A DNA stretch of 59,654 bases from an uncultured Roseovarius sp. (GCF_947489715.1 NZ_CANLER010000016.1:1-59654), one strand, 5' to 3'; counted from the stretch's first letter, positions 26,641 to 36,274 are shown. Notes: generated from the sequence alone by a model not told the origin. Translations and numbers: made by a program.

Positions 26641-27951
26641 TTAGCTCTTCATCCAATTAGGCAACTGGAAGTCCGCAACGATATACGGCCAAGGGGCAAC
26701 CAGCTTCCCGTCCTCAGCCTTGCTTTGAATTTGGCTGAAAATGTGAGGCATTCCAAGCGAAGGGTCATTGGTTTGCGCTGGATAGGCATACGCCGATTGG
26801 GTTTCCTGCACGCAGCGATAGGTACCCATCGGGCCGCGGAAGATTAACCCCCGAAGTCTTTCGGCTACCTTGCGGTTTTGCTCTTCTTCGTATGCCGCCC
26901 CTACACCACCCGCGAGGCTCGCGGCGATCGCGTACATATAAAGCGCCTGATAAGTTTGCCCACCTGAATTAGGTGAAGCGTCCGCTCCGAATTTCGCAGC
27001 ATATGCTTCGCGGAACGCGATACCGATTTCATCCTGAAGTGCACCAATTACTGTAGCATAAAGAACACCTTCAGAAGCATCGCCCGCCACATCTCGAAAC
27101 GCTGCGAGCGAGGCACCATACTGCATGTACACAAGGGAGTCGGTCGGATCATCCATGAACTGGAGCATGAACTGGGCCTGATCCTGCGGGAAATAGTGGG
27201 TCATCGCAATCACCGCCGGCGGATCGGCGCGAAGCTTCGAGAGAGTGGGGCCCCATTCCGAGATCGGGACTTTTACAGTCTCAAAGAGCGATACCTCAAA
27301 GCCGTATTCTTTCGCCTTTTCGTTCAGCGTATCTGCAATGTTGACTGAGTAGTTTCCCGGACCGGTGATAATCGCGAGTTTATCGTTGGGGCGATCAAAT
27401 TTTCCTTTTGTTTCAAGCTCTTTGATAAACTCTAACAAGCCATCAGCGTAAAACGTCTCAGGCGGGTCGATCATAAACGATCCCCAATAGCGGTCTGGAT
27501 CAGATTTTATAACCTCTTCATGGGTTACCTGGGTCTGCGCATGCATGCAGATCACGCCGGCGTCCGCAGAAATTTCCGGAAGTACAGTACCGGTTTCAAG
27601 GTTATAGCCAGTGATGAGTGCGCTCGCGTTGTTTCGGTCAACCAAGCGCTGTGCCGCTTGAGAAACGACATCGTCACCTTTGCTCTCAGTATCAACAAAT
27701 TCCAACTGGATCGGGCGCCCCAAAATTCCCCCAATTGTATTTATCTCTTCCGCCGCCAGTTCTAATCCACGCCGGAATTCAATACCGTCAGCTGCGACGA
27801 TGCCAGTTAGCGGTGACGGACAACCAACTATGATGGGTTCACCGTCAGCCGCACTTGCTTGGCTGTTCATACTCGCCAGCAGCGCAGCGCCACCAACACC
27901 TGCTGCCGCAGTTCTTCCAAAAAAGCCTCGCCGAGTCATCGAACTTTTCAT
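26641..27951 (-). CDS. Liv-type periplasmic substrate-binding protein
   Basis: 436 aa exported binding protein (Peripla_BP_6 type). A twin-arginine-style signal (TRRGFFGRTAAAGVGGAALL) spans about residues 5-34. The mature protein begins with PIIVGCPSPLTGIVAADGIEF and includes the family feature LELAAEEINTIGGILGRPIQ. The related FmdD/AmiC/UrtA group binds short amides or urea, so the ligand need not be a branched-chain amino acid. GGGAGAAG precedes the ATG. It follows the deacetylase-like gene by 21 bases. Confidence 0.88.
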   Translation of the reverse strand: MKSSMTRRGFFGRTAAAGVGGAALLASMNSQASAADGEPIIVGCPSPLTGIVAADGIEFRRGLELAAEEINTIGGILGRPIQLEFVDTESKGDDVVSQAAQRLVDRNNASALITGYNLETGTVLPEISADAGVICMHAQTQVTHEEVIKSDPDRYWGSFMIDPPETFYADGLLEFIKELETKGKFDRPNDKLAIITGPGNYSVNIADTLNEKAKEYGFEVSLFETVKVPISEWGPTLSKLRADPPAVIAMTHYFPQDQAQFMLQFMDDPTDSLVYMQYGASLAAFRDVAGDASEGVLYATVIGALQDEIGIAFREAYAAKFGADASPNSGGQTYQALYMYAIAASLAGGVGAAYEEEQNRKVAERLRGLIFRGPMGTYRCVQETQSAYAYPAQTNDPSLGMPHIFSQIQSKAEDGKLVAPWPYIVADFQLPNWMKS

Positions 27952-27972
27952 ATTCTTCTCCCTAGTAGTTGC

Positions 27973-29103
27973 TTAAGTTTCTGTTGCTGTTTCTTCGGGC
28001 TCAGGAACTTCACAAACAAAGCGCTGAACCTCCGTGACCAGCTCAATCTGAGCTTCCATCAACTGCCTTCCTGGGGCATCTTTCCAATACTCTAGATACG
28101 GGTCATCGACCCCACTCTTTTGACCAGTCAATGTTTCTACAACTGCGAGCCCACAAAATGGCACGTAAAATGGCGAGTACCCGCCTTCATGACTGAAGAC
28201 GAGCCGACCATTGCAGAGCCTTTCAGCGGCGCCCATCAGTTTGCTTGTCAACGTTGCATAATCCTCAGAGAGCAGCATCATTCGACCAAGTGGATCAACA
28301 AAGGATGCGTCAAATCCGCATGCAACGAGAATCAGTTCTGGTCGAAAACGGTCGAGAGCGGGCAAAACAATCTGGTCGAACGCATGTGCATATCCTCCAA
28401 TGCCGCATCCCGAAGGCAATGGTATATTTATCGCCGTACCAAATCCTTTTCCTGTCCCACGATGGTCAACAAACCCTGTATCAGGTGGAAAATTCCGATC
28501 CTGGTGCAATGAAATCGTAAGTGTGTTGGGGTCTTCTTCGAAACAGGCTTCCGTCCCATTACCGTGATGTACGTCGAAATCGACGACGGCAACCCGCCCA
28601 ATCCCGTTCACTGCCCTGGCGTTTTCGACCGCAATGGGGATGTTGGAGAACATGCAAAACCCCATACCCATTTCCGGTCGGGCATGATGGCCAGGCGGAC
28701 GAACAAGCGCGTAGGCATTCTGGACCGATCCCTCCAACACTGCCTGCACAGCAGAAATCGTCCCGCCCGCAGCCAAACGAGCAATATCGAAACCACCCGT
28801 TGCAAATGGAGAGAAGCCGTCACCCATATCGCCACCTCTTGGGTCAATCGACAGTTCTTTCATATTCTTGACATGCTCTGGGGTGTGGACACGTAGCAAA
28901 TCTTCTTCTGCCGCAGCTTGGTGCTCAACCGGCGTCATTATGTCAGCCATGCCTGAAACGGCGACCAATGATGCCAACCTTGCCTTCGACTCAGCTGATT
29001 CCAGATGCCGCAAAGGTTGAATCGCTGGGCCATTCAAGAATCCAGCCGCCGTTCCTGTGTCGTGCCATGCAAAAAGCTCGTTCCAAAGCCAACCTGTCAC
29101 CAC
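27973..29103 (-). CDS. Class II histone deacetylase-like / acetylpolyamine amidohydrolase
   Basis: 376 aa zinc-dependent amidohydrolase of the arginase/deacetylase fold. Visible active-site segments are RPPGHHARPEMGMGFCMFSN (paired His), VVDFDVHHGNGTEACF (Asp and His zinc ligands) and a later FDASFVDPLGRM then HEGGYSPFYVPF. Bacterial members remove acetyl groups from acetylpolyamines or other small acetylated amines. GTG 29103 is preceded by AAGGAATT at suitable spacing. It is the first gene of the Liv operon, which suggests that the imported compound is deacetylated. A palindrome at 29159-29176 lies in the promoter region. Confidence 0.85.
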   Translation of the reverse strand: MVTGWLWNELFAWHDTGTAAGFLNGPAIQPLRHLESAESKARLASLVAVSGMADIMTPVEHQAAAEEDLLRVHTPEHVKNMKELSIDPRGGDMGDGFSPFATGGFDIARLAAGGTISAVQAVLEGSVQNAYALVRPPGHHARPEMGMGFCMFSNIPIAVENARAVNGIGRVAVVDFDVHHGNGTEACFEEDPNTLTISLHQDRNFPPDTGFVDHRGTGKGFGTAINIPLPSGCGIGGYAHAFDQIVLPALDRFRPELILVACGFDASFVDPLGRMMLLSEDYATLTSKLMGAAERLCNGRLVFSHEGGYSPFYVPFCGLAVVETLTGQKSGVDDPYLEYWKDAPGRQLMEAQIELVTEVQRFVCEVPEPEETATET

Positions 29104-29158
29104 GTCAAATTCCTTCCATTTTGAGGGAATAGCGTAGAGTGCACAAACGAGACCGCAT

Positions 29159-29176
29159 ATCGGTCAAATGACCGAT
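29159..29176. promoter_or_regulatory. Predicted LuxR-type operator
   Basis: ATCGGTCA-AA-TGACCGAT, an 8+8 perfect palindrome starting 56 bases upstream of the HDAC-like gene. A near copy (TCGGTC-AGAC-GACCGA, 29535-29550) lies at the 3' end of the adjacent LuxR gene. Confidence 0.5.
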
Positions 29177-29538
29177 CCCTGCCCATCAATCTCTCTATGT
29201 GACTTTTCCGGCCTTCTAGGTCCTACAAAAGTGTAAAAAAAATCCTGAAACACGCAGGTTCTACAAACACAGTTCGATTGAAGTCAGCTATGCGAGATAG
29301 ACGAAGCTTTTGCATTTAAAAAAGGCCGACGCCGGAAAGACGAGCTTATCCAGCATCGGCATAGTGGCTAGGAGAGATCAGGAAGAGTAAGCTCTCACTA
29401 GACAGGGAGAAAAAGCAGTTAAGTTTCGTGTGCGATTGTCTGCGGAGCTCCTATCAATTTCGTCATCAACAAAAGCTTTTTCGCAACTTGGGTTAAGACA
29501 AGTGTAGCATAACTAAAATGCCTGGAGCCGCCTATCGG
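29177..29538. other. Intergenic stretch with hairpin
   Basis: No gene seen. GCCGACGCCGG (29325-29335) and CCAGCATCGGC (29350-29360) can pair at 9 of 11 positions around a 14-base loop; the function is unknown and no T run follows. The rest is AT-rich and featureless. Confidence 0.35.
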
Positions 29539-30543
29539 TCAGACGACCGACGCCCAGTCTTTGTGCTGCATTGAGATTCGAAACTGGCGTACGTAAAGAC
29601 CATGTTGAAAAACTTTCATCGGTACTTCTGAACGTCGAGAAACGCCCAATTTATCATACAGTTTTTCCAAGTGAGTTTTTACTGTCGACAGTGTTACGCC
29701 CAATTGGTCGGCGATCTCGGTGTTTGTTAGTCCAAAACAAGTTAGATTGGCGACCTCCAACTCGCGGAAAGTAAGCTCCATCGGCGGCTCTTCCGGTTTT
29801 TGCTCAACGACAACGTGTGAACCTCTGTGGGAATACTCTTGTCGGAAAACTATTTTCCACCAAATGCGATCAGGAGTTATGTGATAAAATCTCACCTGGC
29901 CGTTGTTTGACGAAGCCAGCTGAGCAGCAATGCGCAACATCTCCTCGTCTTCGAGAATGCCCCTCTCGACATTATTCAAACAGTTTGCGGAATCTACGGT
30001 CCCATGAGCAGTTCTTACGATGTGGGTTGTTGTTGCCGAATCCGAAATTTGCTGCGTGATTTTCGAAAGTGAGGGGGTCAGCATCGACAAGATTAGACGG
30101 CCTTCGTCTGAGAGCGGTCGATCGTGACCGGAACTCAAGTAAAGTACTCCTGTAGCCTTCTGTTCAGCGCCTCTTATTACGTATGTGACACCTTCGCGAA
30201 ATCCTGCGGGTCCCAAGCAATCACCGTATGTGACCGTGTCGTAAAAACTGAACGGTGTATCACTCATTCCAACGGGATGTTTTTGCGTTTTTGCGAGAGC
30301 AAAACCCGGGCAATCTACTAAGTAAGTACTGGTTAGATAACTGGCAACTTCGTTCGAATACGAACTCGTTAACGGAACCGCACTTTCCATCGAAGGCGAC
30401 CAACTCGTCAACATCGAAGCGTCAAACCGCAAGAAATCTGCAAGGTCACTAAGGCATTCGTCAAGGTTCGCACTCGTTGCGGGGCACGCCGAAAAGCTGC
30501 GCGCCAGCTCAAGAATTTTAGTAGTATTCAACGCCGCATTCAT
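29539..30543 (-). CDS. LuxR-family transcriptional regulator
   Basis: 334 aa. The C-terminal LuxR HTH is clear: LTFRELEVANLTCFGLTNTE, then DQLGVTLSTVKTHLEKLYDK (about residues 258-300). The N-terminal 240 aa form a sensory part I cannot assign to a known ligand domain; it is not an obvious response-regulator receiver. It lies next to, and on the same strand as, the HDAC-Liv operon, with palindromes at 29159 and 29535, so it probably controls that operon. The ATG at 30543 has only a weak ribosome site. Confidence 0.83.
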   Translation of the reverse strand: MNAALNTTKILELARSFSACPATSANLDECLSDLADFLRFDASMLTSWSPSMESAVPLTSSYSNEVASYLTSTYLVDCPGFALAKTQKHPVGMSDTPFSFYDTVTYGDCLGPAGFREGVTYVIRGAEQKATGVLYLSSGHDRPLSDEGRLILSMLTPSLSKITQQISDSATTTHIVRTAHGTVDSANCLNNVERGILEDEEMLRIAAQLASSNNGQVRFYHITPDRIWWKIVFRQEYSHRGSHVVVEQKPEEPPMELTFRELEVANLTCFGLTNTEIADQLGVTLSTVKTHLEKLYDKLGVSRRSEVPMKVFQHGLYVRQFRISMQHKDWASVV

Positions 30544-30806
30544 TTCTATACGCCTCAGGACAGAGCTATTTCTCCTTGTCTCCGCTGATTAACGAACCAC
30601 GTTACTAGGACAGCCTTGTTATAGCGACAAAAATTTGGTCAGAGAAGTGATGTGGATAATTTACCTTTACAAGACAAGTTGTACTTCAGCAGAATTCGAG
30701 TTTTAGTTGGCTTCCGTCGTCGTCGCAACAGCTCAAATCTTGACCTGACTGTAACAAGTGTCAGGGCACGCGATCAACTGCGTGCGCATGCCCCAGTTTC
30801 AAAAAC

Positions 30807-31844
30807 TCACTTCCGGAGGTTGGTCCATATCTGGTCATAGACCGCTTGTGTTTCGGCGTCACAGACCTCAACGAAGTGACCCTTGCCGCCTGTCGGCGCA
30901 TTGAGTTCTGGCATTTCGCGCAACTCGTCTGAGACGTGCTCTTTGGCTCCAGTTATTCCAGATTCGTAACGCGCATAATCACTTACCGCTGCGATGTTTT
31001 CAGGTACCAGCAGAAAATCCATGAATTTCAATGCATTTTCGCGATTCGGCGCATCTTTCAATAAAACCACGTTGTCCATCCAGACGATGTAACCATCGGT
31101 TGGAAACGCATACTCGATATTTGCACCTTCGACCCGCGCCCGCGCACCGAACCCATTCCAAATCATGCTGGCGGCAACATCCCCCGAAACTAGGATATCT
31201 TTAGTAGTGTCCGAGTTGAACGAAACCCAATGCTGTTTCGCTTCTTGAACCAGCCCATTGATCGCTTTCAGTTGCTCACGGTCATTAGTGCATTGAGGTA
31301 TGTTCAAGTAAAGTGACGCAAGCGCTAAAACGTCGTTTTGCGCGTCGAGCATATTGATCTTTCCGCTGAGCTCCTCCGGCGGATTAAAGAGGACTGAAAG
31401 CTGGTCGATTTCACCTTGATAAACGTCTCGATTGACCGAAAAACTAGTCGTGCCCCATTGGTAGGGAATCGAATATTGACGCCCTGGGTCGAAGTCGACA
31501 TTCAGCCACTGATCTGCGATATTCTCGAAATTTTTTAGCTCGTCCGGTTTGAACTCGCCCAATAGACCCTGATTTGCCAAAATCTCGACCATATAATCGC
31601 CCGGAACCGCGAGGTCGTAAGTTCCAATGGCTCCAGCCTTGAGCGAAGCCAGAAGCGCCTCGTTCGAATCATAAGTGTCCATTACGACTTCAATTCCGGA
31701 TTCGCTGGTAAATTTCTCCAGCAGCTCTTGGGGAATGTACTCAAACCAATGATACAGAACGACTTGCTCCTCCGCTTTGGCCGCTGAAGTGACAACGCAC
31801 ACCAGAGCCGCTGCCGCGACACTTTTCTTGATTTTCTGTTTCAT
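30807..31844 (-). CDS. Polyamine-type periplasmic binding protein (PotD/PotF-like)
   Basis: 345 aa with a Sec signal peptide (residues 1-23, cleavage after AAKA). The mature sequence opens with VVLYHWFEYIPQELLEKFTS, as in PotD/PotF, and contains DLAVPGDYMVEILANQGLLG and YSIPYQWGTTSFSVN. GAGGAGAAAAG precedes the ATG. It is the last gene of the ATPase-permease-permease-binding protein operon on the minus strand. Ligands in the family are putrescine, spermidine and relatives; specificity is not proved here. Confidence 0.9.
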   Translation of the reverse strand: MKQKIKKSVAAAALVCVVTSAAKAEEQVVLYHWFEYIPQELLEKFTSESGIEVVMDTYDSNEALLASLKAGAIGTYDLAVPGDYMVEILANQGLLGEFKPDELKNFENIADQWLNVDFDPGRQYSIPYQWGTTSFSVNRDVYQGEIDQLSVLFNPPEELSGKINMLDAQNDVLALASLYLNIPQCTNDREQLKAINGLVQEAKQHWVSFNSDTTKDILVSGDVAASMIWNGFGARARVEGANIEYAFPTDGYIVWMDNVVLLKDAPNRENALKFMDFLLVPENIAAVSDYARYESGITGAKEHVSDELREMPELNAPTGGKGHFVEVCDAETQAVYDQIWTNLRK

Positions 31845-31862
31845 TCTTTTCTCCTCGTTGGA

Positions 31863-32672
31863 TTACTTGGTGTTGTCGAATTTGCTCACGATGTACGAAA
31901 GCGAAACGATGATGATCGACAGGCCGAGCAGCATCGTCGAGATCGCCATGATGTTCGGCTTGATCCCCTGTTTCACCGCACCGAAAATTGCGGTGGGCAA
32001 GGTCTCTACTCCGGCACCCTTGACGAAATTTGTAATCAGGAAGTCATCCATTGAGATGATGAAGGCGAGCAGGAAACCCGAAATGATACCAGGTATCATC
32101 AGTGGTAAAAGGATTCGGCAAAACGCCTGGAAACGTGACGCATATAGATCCATCGCCGCCATCTCGTAGCTATCTTCGACGCCTTGCATCCGGGCGGCGA
32201 TCGGCATGTAAGCGAATGGTACACAAAACGCGATATGCGCTATGATTATCGTCATGTGACCCCGGCTGAATCCAATCGCATTGAAGAAAATGAGCGTTGC
32301 GACAGCAGTAACGATCTCGGGCACCATCAACGGCAAACTAACCAAACCTTGCGAGATCTGGCGCGTACGAAATTGTCCACCTCGGATAATCGCCATGGCC
32401 GCCAGGACGGCGAGTATCGTGGCGCAGCTTGCAGCGATGATGGCAATAAAAAGCGAATTCCACGCAGCAATCTTGAATTTTTCGGATTCCGAACCTGTGA
32501 AAACTTCTGCATACCAGCGCAGGCTGAAACCATCCCAGCTTGTGATTGAATTCGAGGCATTGAAGGAATAGATACCAACGATCACAAGCGGAGCATAAAG
32601 AACCAGAAGGCATAGCAATGTGACGCTAAGAAACCCCGGATAACGCCGAACATCGGTTTTTGAGGAACTCAT
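31863..32672 (-). CDS. Polyamine-type ABC permease (PotC/PotI-like)
   Basis: 269 aa inner-membrane permease with about six membrane helices. The ATPase-contact EAA-type loop reads YEMAAMDLYASRFQAFCRIL, followed by PLMIPGIISGFLLAFIISMD and DDFLITNFVKGAG, a PotC hallmark. Its start overlaps the partner permease stop as ATGA at 32669-32672, and GGAGGTGAAG lies in the end of that gene. Confidence 0.9.
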   Translation of the reverse strand: MSSSKTDVRRYPGFLSVTLLCLLVLYAPLVIVGIYSFNASNSITSWDGFSLRWYAEVFTGSESEKFKIAAWNSLFIAIIAASCATILAVLAAMAIIRGGQFRTRQISQGLVSLPLMVPEIVTAVATLIFFNAIGFSRGHMTIIIAHIAFCVPFAYMPIAARMQGVEDSYEMAAMDLYASRFQAFCRILLPLMIPGIISGFLLAFIISMDDFLITNFVKGAGVETLPTAIFGAVKQGIKPNIMAISTMLLGLSIIIVSLSYIVSKFDNTK

Positions 32673-33604
32673 ACTTCACCTCCTGCGGCCTTGGCCCGAG
32701 CCTGGCGGCGAGCAGCAACGATTAAAACGATCAAAACCATGCTAAGCAGAATCATCGACGCCGCCGCACCGAATGGCCAATCACCAGCCTGACCCTTGAA
32801 TTGGTCCTCGATAAGTGAACCAATCATGAAATTTCTTGCGCCTCCCAGTAGATCAGGCGCCAGAAACGATCCCAGTGATGGCACGAAGACAAGGATGCAG
32901 CCGGCAATCACGCCTGGCTTCACCGCCGGTAAGATTACGCGCCGCAGCGCGATCCAGCGACTGGCATAAAGATCGGCCGCAGCTTCGGACAGACGGTGGT
33001 CGTATTGTTCGACCGCCGCATATATCGGCAACACCATGAAAGGTAGATAGCTATAAAACAGGCCCAATTGCACAGCGACATCGGTATTAACGATGGTCAG
33101 CGGCTGGTCTATAATTCCGGTTGATAGCAAAAACGCGTTGAGCGGCCCTTGGTCGCGCAGCAGAAACTTCATCGACACCGTTCGGATGAGCAAATTCACC
33201 CAATATGGGATAGTAATCAGAAAAACCCAAAGTGCACGACTCGTTGTAGGTCGCGTAGCAATGAAATATGCGGTCGGAAAACCGATCAGCAAGCTAACTA
33301 GCGTCGCGATCGCCGCTTGTAAGATTGAACGCCAATAGATGGAAATGTAAGTCCATTCGATACGGGGTGCTTCGTCACCGAACAACCCGCGGTCAAAAAA
33401 GAACTTATCATAGGCGGCCAGATTGAATTCCCAAACCACACCGCCACGAAACTCCTTTGTGAGGAATGAGTAGATTAGCATGATGCACAGCGGCCCGACG
33501 ACAACGGTCAGTAGTACCAACCAGGACGGAGCAAGTAACCAGTGACGCACACCAGCATAGGTATCGGCTTTGACGCTGCCGCCGCTTGTGGACCCGCCTG
33601 CCAT
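32669..33604 (-). CDS. Polyamine-type ABC permease (PotB/PotH-like)
   Basis: 311 aa inner-membrane permease with six main hydrophobic segments. The EAA loop is LSEAAADLYASRWIALRRVI, with LPAVKPGVIAGCILVFVPSL and GSFLAPDLLGG after it, as in PotB/PotH. The N-terminal 20 residues are soluble. ATG 33604 overlaps the ATPase stop codon by one base (TGATG), so synthesis is coupled. It forms the import channel with the next permease. Confidence 0.9.
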   Translation of the reverse strand: MAGGSTSGGSVKADTYAGVRHWLLAPSWLVLLTVVVGPLCIMLIYSFLTKEFRGGVVWEFNLAAYDKFFFDRGLFGDEAPRIEWTYISIYWRSILQAAIATLVSLLIGFPTAYFIATRPTTSRALWVFLITIPYWVNLLIRTVSMKFLLRDQGPLNAFLLSTGIIDQPLTIVNTDVAVQLGLFYSYLPFMVLPIYAAVEQYDHRLSEAAADLYASRWIALRRVILPAVKPGVIAGCILVFVPSLGSFLAPDLLGGARNFMIGSLIEDQFKGQAGDWPFGAAASMILLSMVLIVLIVAARRQARAKAAGGEV

Positions 33605-34695
33605 CAGTCGACGAGGAGGCGCGCGGCCCCCATCTCCATATTGACGAAAACCTGTGCGCCTGGTTCAAAAATCCGCTTGTTACCACGCTCTGAATTGGAC
33701 GTACGCACAGTAAAATCTGGCCCCTCGTCAAGGTTAATAATAGTAGACAAATCCGTGCCTAAGTATATGTTTTCCTTGACGATACCCTTGAGGCTTTCTA
33801 CTCCAGAGGGTGCATCTGAAGTAAACAGCTTTTCTGGACGAACTGATATATGCACGCGTGTACCTACATCGATCCCGTCGACCGCATTGCACGTCAATGA
33901 GTGTCCACCACCCAAATGGCAAATGGCATGCCCGTTATCGATTTTGTCGACCGAGACCTCCAAAAGGTTAGTCTCACCAATGAAGTCGGCCACAAACTTG
34001 TTATGAGGGCGTTCATAAATATCCCGGGCCTTGCCTAGTTGCTGAAGCTCACCCGCCGACATCACCGCAATCCTGTCTGACATGGTTAGCGCTTCTTCTT
34101 GGTCGTGTGTGACAAAAATGAAGGTGATGCCTGTTTCTCTCTGGAGGTGTTTCAATTCAATCTGCATCGCCTTTCGAAGTTTGAGATCAAGCGCGGAAAG
34201 CGGCTCGTCGAGGAGCAGCACTTTTGGTTGCGGTGCAAGGGCGCGCGCCAATGCCACACGCTGCTGTTGGCCTCCTGAGAGCTGTGATGGTTTTCGCTTT
34301 GCAAACTGCGATAGCTGCACTAACTCAAGAACTTCACCGCCTCGGCGGCGGGCGTCCGATTTTGATGCTCCGCGCATCTCGAGTCCAAAACCCACGTTAT
34401 CGAGCACGCTCATATGCGGAAACAAGGCGTAATTTTGAAAGACTGTATTCACCGGTCGCTTGTTCGGTGGAAGTCCTTCAATCTCGTCGCCATACAGGTA
34501 AATCTGTCCTTCAGTTACATCTTCGAAACCTGCTATCATGCGCAAGAGTGTGGTTTTGCCACAGCCCGAAGGTCCAAGCAGCGTGAAGAATTCGTTATCT
34601 TTAATCGAAAGCGAAATCTTTTTCAGAGCGGTGAATTCGCCATAACGCTTCACCGCGTCGCGGACGTCGATTGCAATTGGCGATTCTGTATTCAT
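33604..34695 (-). CDS. Polyamine-type ABC ATPase (PotA/PotG-like)
   Basis: 363 aa cytoplasmic ATPase. Walker A LLGPSGCGKTTLL (residues about 38-50), signature LSGGQQQRVALARAL, Walker B VLLLDEPLSALD and H-loop FVTHDQEEAL, followed by a C-terminal TOBE regulatory domain (GTRVHISVRPEKLF). First gene of the importer operon; GAAAGGGAGAG precedes its ATG. The motif at 34784-34802, shared with the promoter of the second LuxR gene, lies 89 bases upstream and may control transcription. Confidence 0.93.
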   Translation of the reverse strand: MNTESPIAIDVRDAVKRYGEFTALKKISLSIKDNEFFTLLGPSGCGKTTLLRMIAGFEDVTEGQIYLYGDEIEGLPPNKRPVNTVFQNYALFPHMSVLDNVGFGLEMRGASKSDARRRGGEVLELVQLSQFAKRKPSQLSGGQQQRVALARALAPQPKVLLLDEPLSALDLKLRKAMQIELKHLQRETGITFIFVTHDQEEALTMSDRIAVMSAGELQQLGKARDIYERPHNKFVADFIGETNLLEVSVDKIDNGHAICHLGGGHSLTCNAVDGIDVGTRVHISVRPEKLFTSDAPSGVESLKGIVKENIYLGTDLSTIINLDEGPDFTVRTSNSERGNKRIFEPGAQVFVNMEMGAARLLVD

Positions 34696-34783
34696 ATCTC
34701 TCCCTTTCGAGCCGGTTTTTTAATTCTCTTTTAAACTGCCGGCCTGCGTCCGGATATTTTAGCCACCGTGCAAAACAATTCAG

Positions 34784-34802
34784 AATACCCCTAAAGGGTC
34801 AT
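34784..34802. promoter_or_regulatory. Shared operator motif upstream of Pot operon
   Basis: AATACCCCTAAAGGGTCAT, with an inner dyad ACCC/GGGT. The reverse complement of 40601-40619, AATACCCCCTTAGGGTTAT, matches at 15 of 19 positions. It lies between the aldehyde dehydrogenase stop codon and the Pot ATPase start. Confidence 0.5.
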
Positions 34803-34822
34803 TTTCAGAATCAATCCACACT

Positions 34823-36247
34823 TCAAGCCGCCCACCCGACGATTCCCTTGATTTCCGTGAAATCATCCAAAGCGAAATCCGCGTATTCGCGACCGTTGCC
34901 AGATTGTTTGTAACCACCGAAGGGAGCGGAGCTGTCCCAATCAGGGTAGTTGACATATATTGTGCCAGCACGAAGGAGCTGAGCGACATGCCGGGCATTG
35001 TCTAGATTTGTCGATTGGACATAACCGGCCAGTCCATAAGGCGTGTCATTGGCCATTGCGACGGCGTTTTCGACTGTTTCGTAAGTGATGATGGATAACA
35101 CCGGTCCAAAGACCTCTTCGCGCGCGATTGTCATCTGCGGTTGAACATCGGAAAAGACGGTCGGACGCACATAATAACCATGCTTGAGATCTTCTGGCCG
35201 ACCGAGGCCACCACAAAGTAGTGTCGCGCCTTCGGAGATCCCGGTTTCGATCAACGCCTGAATCTTATTGAACTGCAAGTCGCTGACGACCGGTCCTAGC
35301 TTTGTGTTTGGATCATTAGGTGAACCAACCTTGAAGCTCTGTGCAGCAGCCGATGCCAGTTTGGCTACGTCGTTTTTCCTTTCTTGCGGTACGAACATAC
35401 GAGAGGGAGCGTTGCACGATTGCCCGGAGTTTCCGAAACACGCGGTGACCCCTTCGGCTACTGCGGTTGGGAAATCGGCGTCCGGCAGCAGGATATTTGC
35501 GGACTTTCCCCCGAGTTCCTGGTGAACCCGCTTGATGGTGGGCGCGGCCGCTTGGGCAACAAGTACCCCGGCACGGGTCGAGCCGGTAAAGCTGACCATA
35601 TCGACGTCGGGATGCGCCGACAGCGGAGCACCCACGTCCGGCCCGTCGCCGTTGACAAGATTGAAAACGCCCTTTGGTGTACCGGCCGCTTCCATAATCT
35701 CGGCAAACACGAGGCCTGAAAGAGGCGCGATCTCGCTCGGTTTTAGAATCATGGTACACCCCGCGGCAATCGCAGGCGCGACCTTGCAGACAATCTGGTT
35801 CAACGGCCAGTTCCATGGGGTGATAAGCGCTACAACCCCTACGGGTTCACGCACGACGCGCGTTTCTTCCCGGTCATGGGCCCACTCGTAGCTATCCATC
35901 GTTTTTAGCATCTGCTTCAGGTGCAGCGTTCCCATCAGAGCCTGCGGAGCCTTGGCGAAATCGGCGGGCGCACCGATTTCCTGCGAAATCGTGGCGGCCA
36001 GGTCGTCGGTGCGACGCTCGTATTCTTCGAGGATCCTCTCAAGTAAGGCGCGGCGCTCCGCCACGAGGGTGGCGGCAAAGGCCGGGAATGCCCGGCGCGC
36101 GGCAGCTACTGCCGCGTCAACATCCTTGGCGCCGCCCATCGCAATCTCGGTGAATGCCTCTTCGGTTGCCGGATTGATCACTGGCAGCGTCTTTCTGCAT
36201 TTAGGGTCAACCCATTGACCATCTATGAAGAACTTTCTCAGGTGCAT
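34823..36247 (-). CDS. NAD(P)-dependent aldehyde dehydrogenase
   Basis: 474 aa of the ALDH superfamily, full length. NAD-binding segment ITPWNWPLNQIVCKVAPAIA, general base Glu in HQELGGKSAN, catalytic Cys in CFGNSGQSCNAPSRM and EEVFGPVLSI near the end. It oxidises an aldehyde to the acid; next to an aminotransferase and agmatinase, the likely substrate is an amino-aldehyde such as 4-aminobutanal (inference). Three in-frame starts exist; GGGGAGG is best spaced for ATG 36247. Followed by the Pot operon downstream and preceded by the enoyl-CoA hydratase gene. Confidence 0.9.
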   Translation of the reverse strand: MHLRKFFIDGQWVDPKCRKTLPVINPATEEAFTEIAMGGAKDVDAAVAAARRAFPAFAATLVAERRALLERILEEYERRTDDLAATISQEIGAPADFAKAPQALMGTLHLKQMLKTMDSYEWAHDREETRVVREPVGVVALITPWNWPLNQIVCKVAPAIAAGCTMILKPSEIAPLSGLVFAEIMEAAGTPKGVFNLVNGDGPDVGAPLSAHPDVDMVSFTGSTRAGVLVAQAAAPTIKRVHQELGGKSANILLPDADFPTAVAEGVTACFGNSGQSCNAPSRMFVPQERKNDVAKLASAAAQSFKVGSPNDPNTKLGPVVSDLQFNKIQALIETGISEGATLLCGGLGRPEDLKHGYYVRPTVFSDVQPQMTIAREEVFGPVLSIITYETVENAVAMANDTPYGLAGYVQSTNLDNARHVAQLLRAGTIYVNYPDWDSSAPFGGYKQSGNGREYADFALDDFTEIKGIVGWAA

Positions 36248-36274
36248 CTGCATTCCCTCCCCTGACACATTTCG

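Noticed and set aside
31863..32672. Island PotC-like permease as source of the 447-bp duplication
   Set aside because: Its sequence differs clearly; the duplicated segment matches only the permease at 47736-48536.
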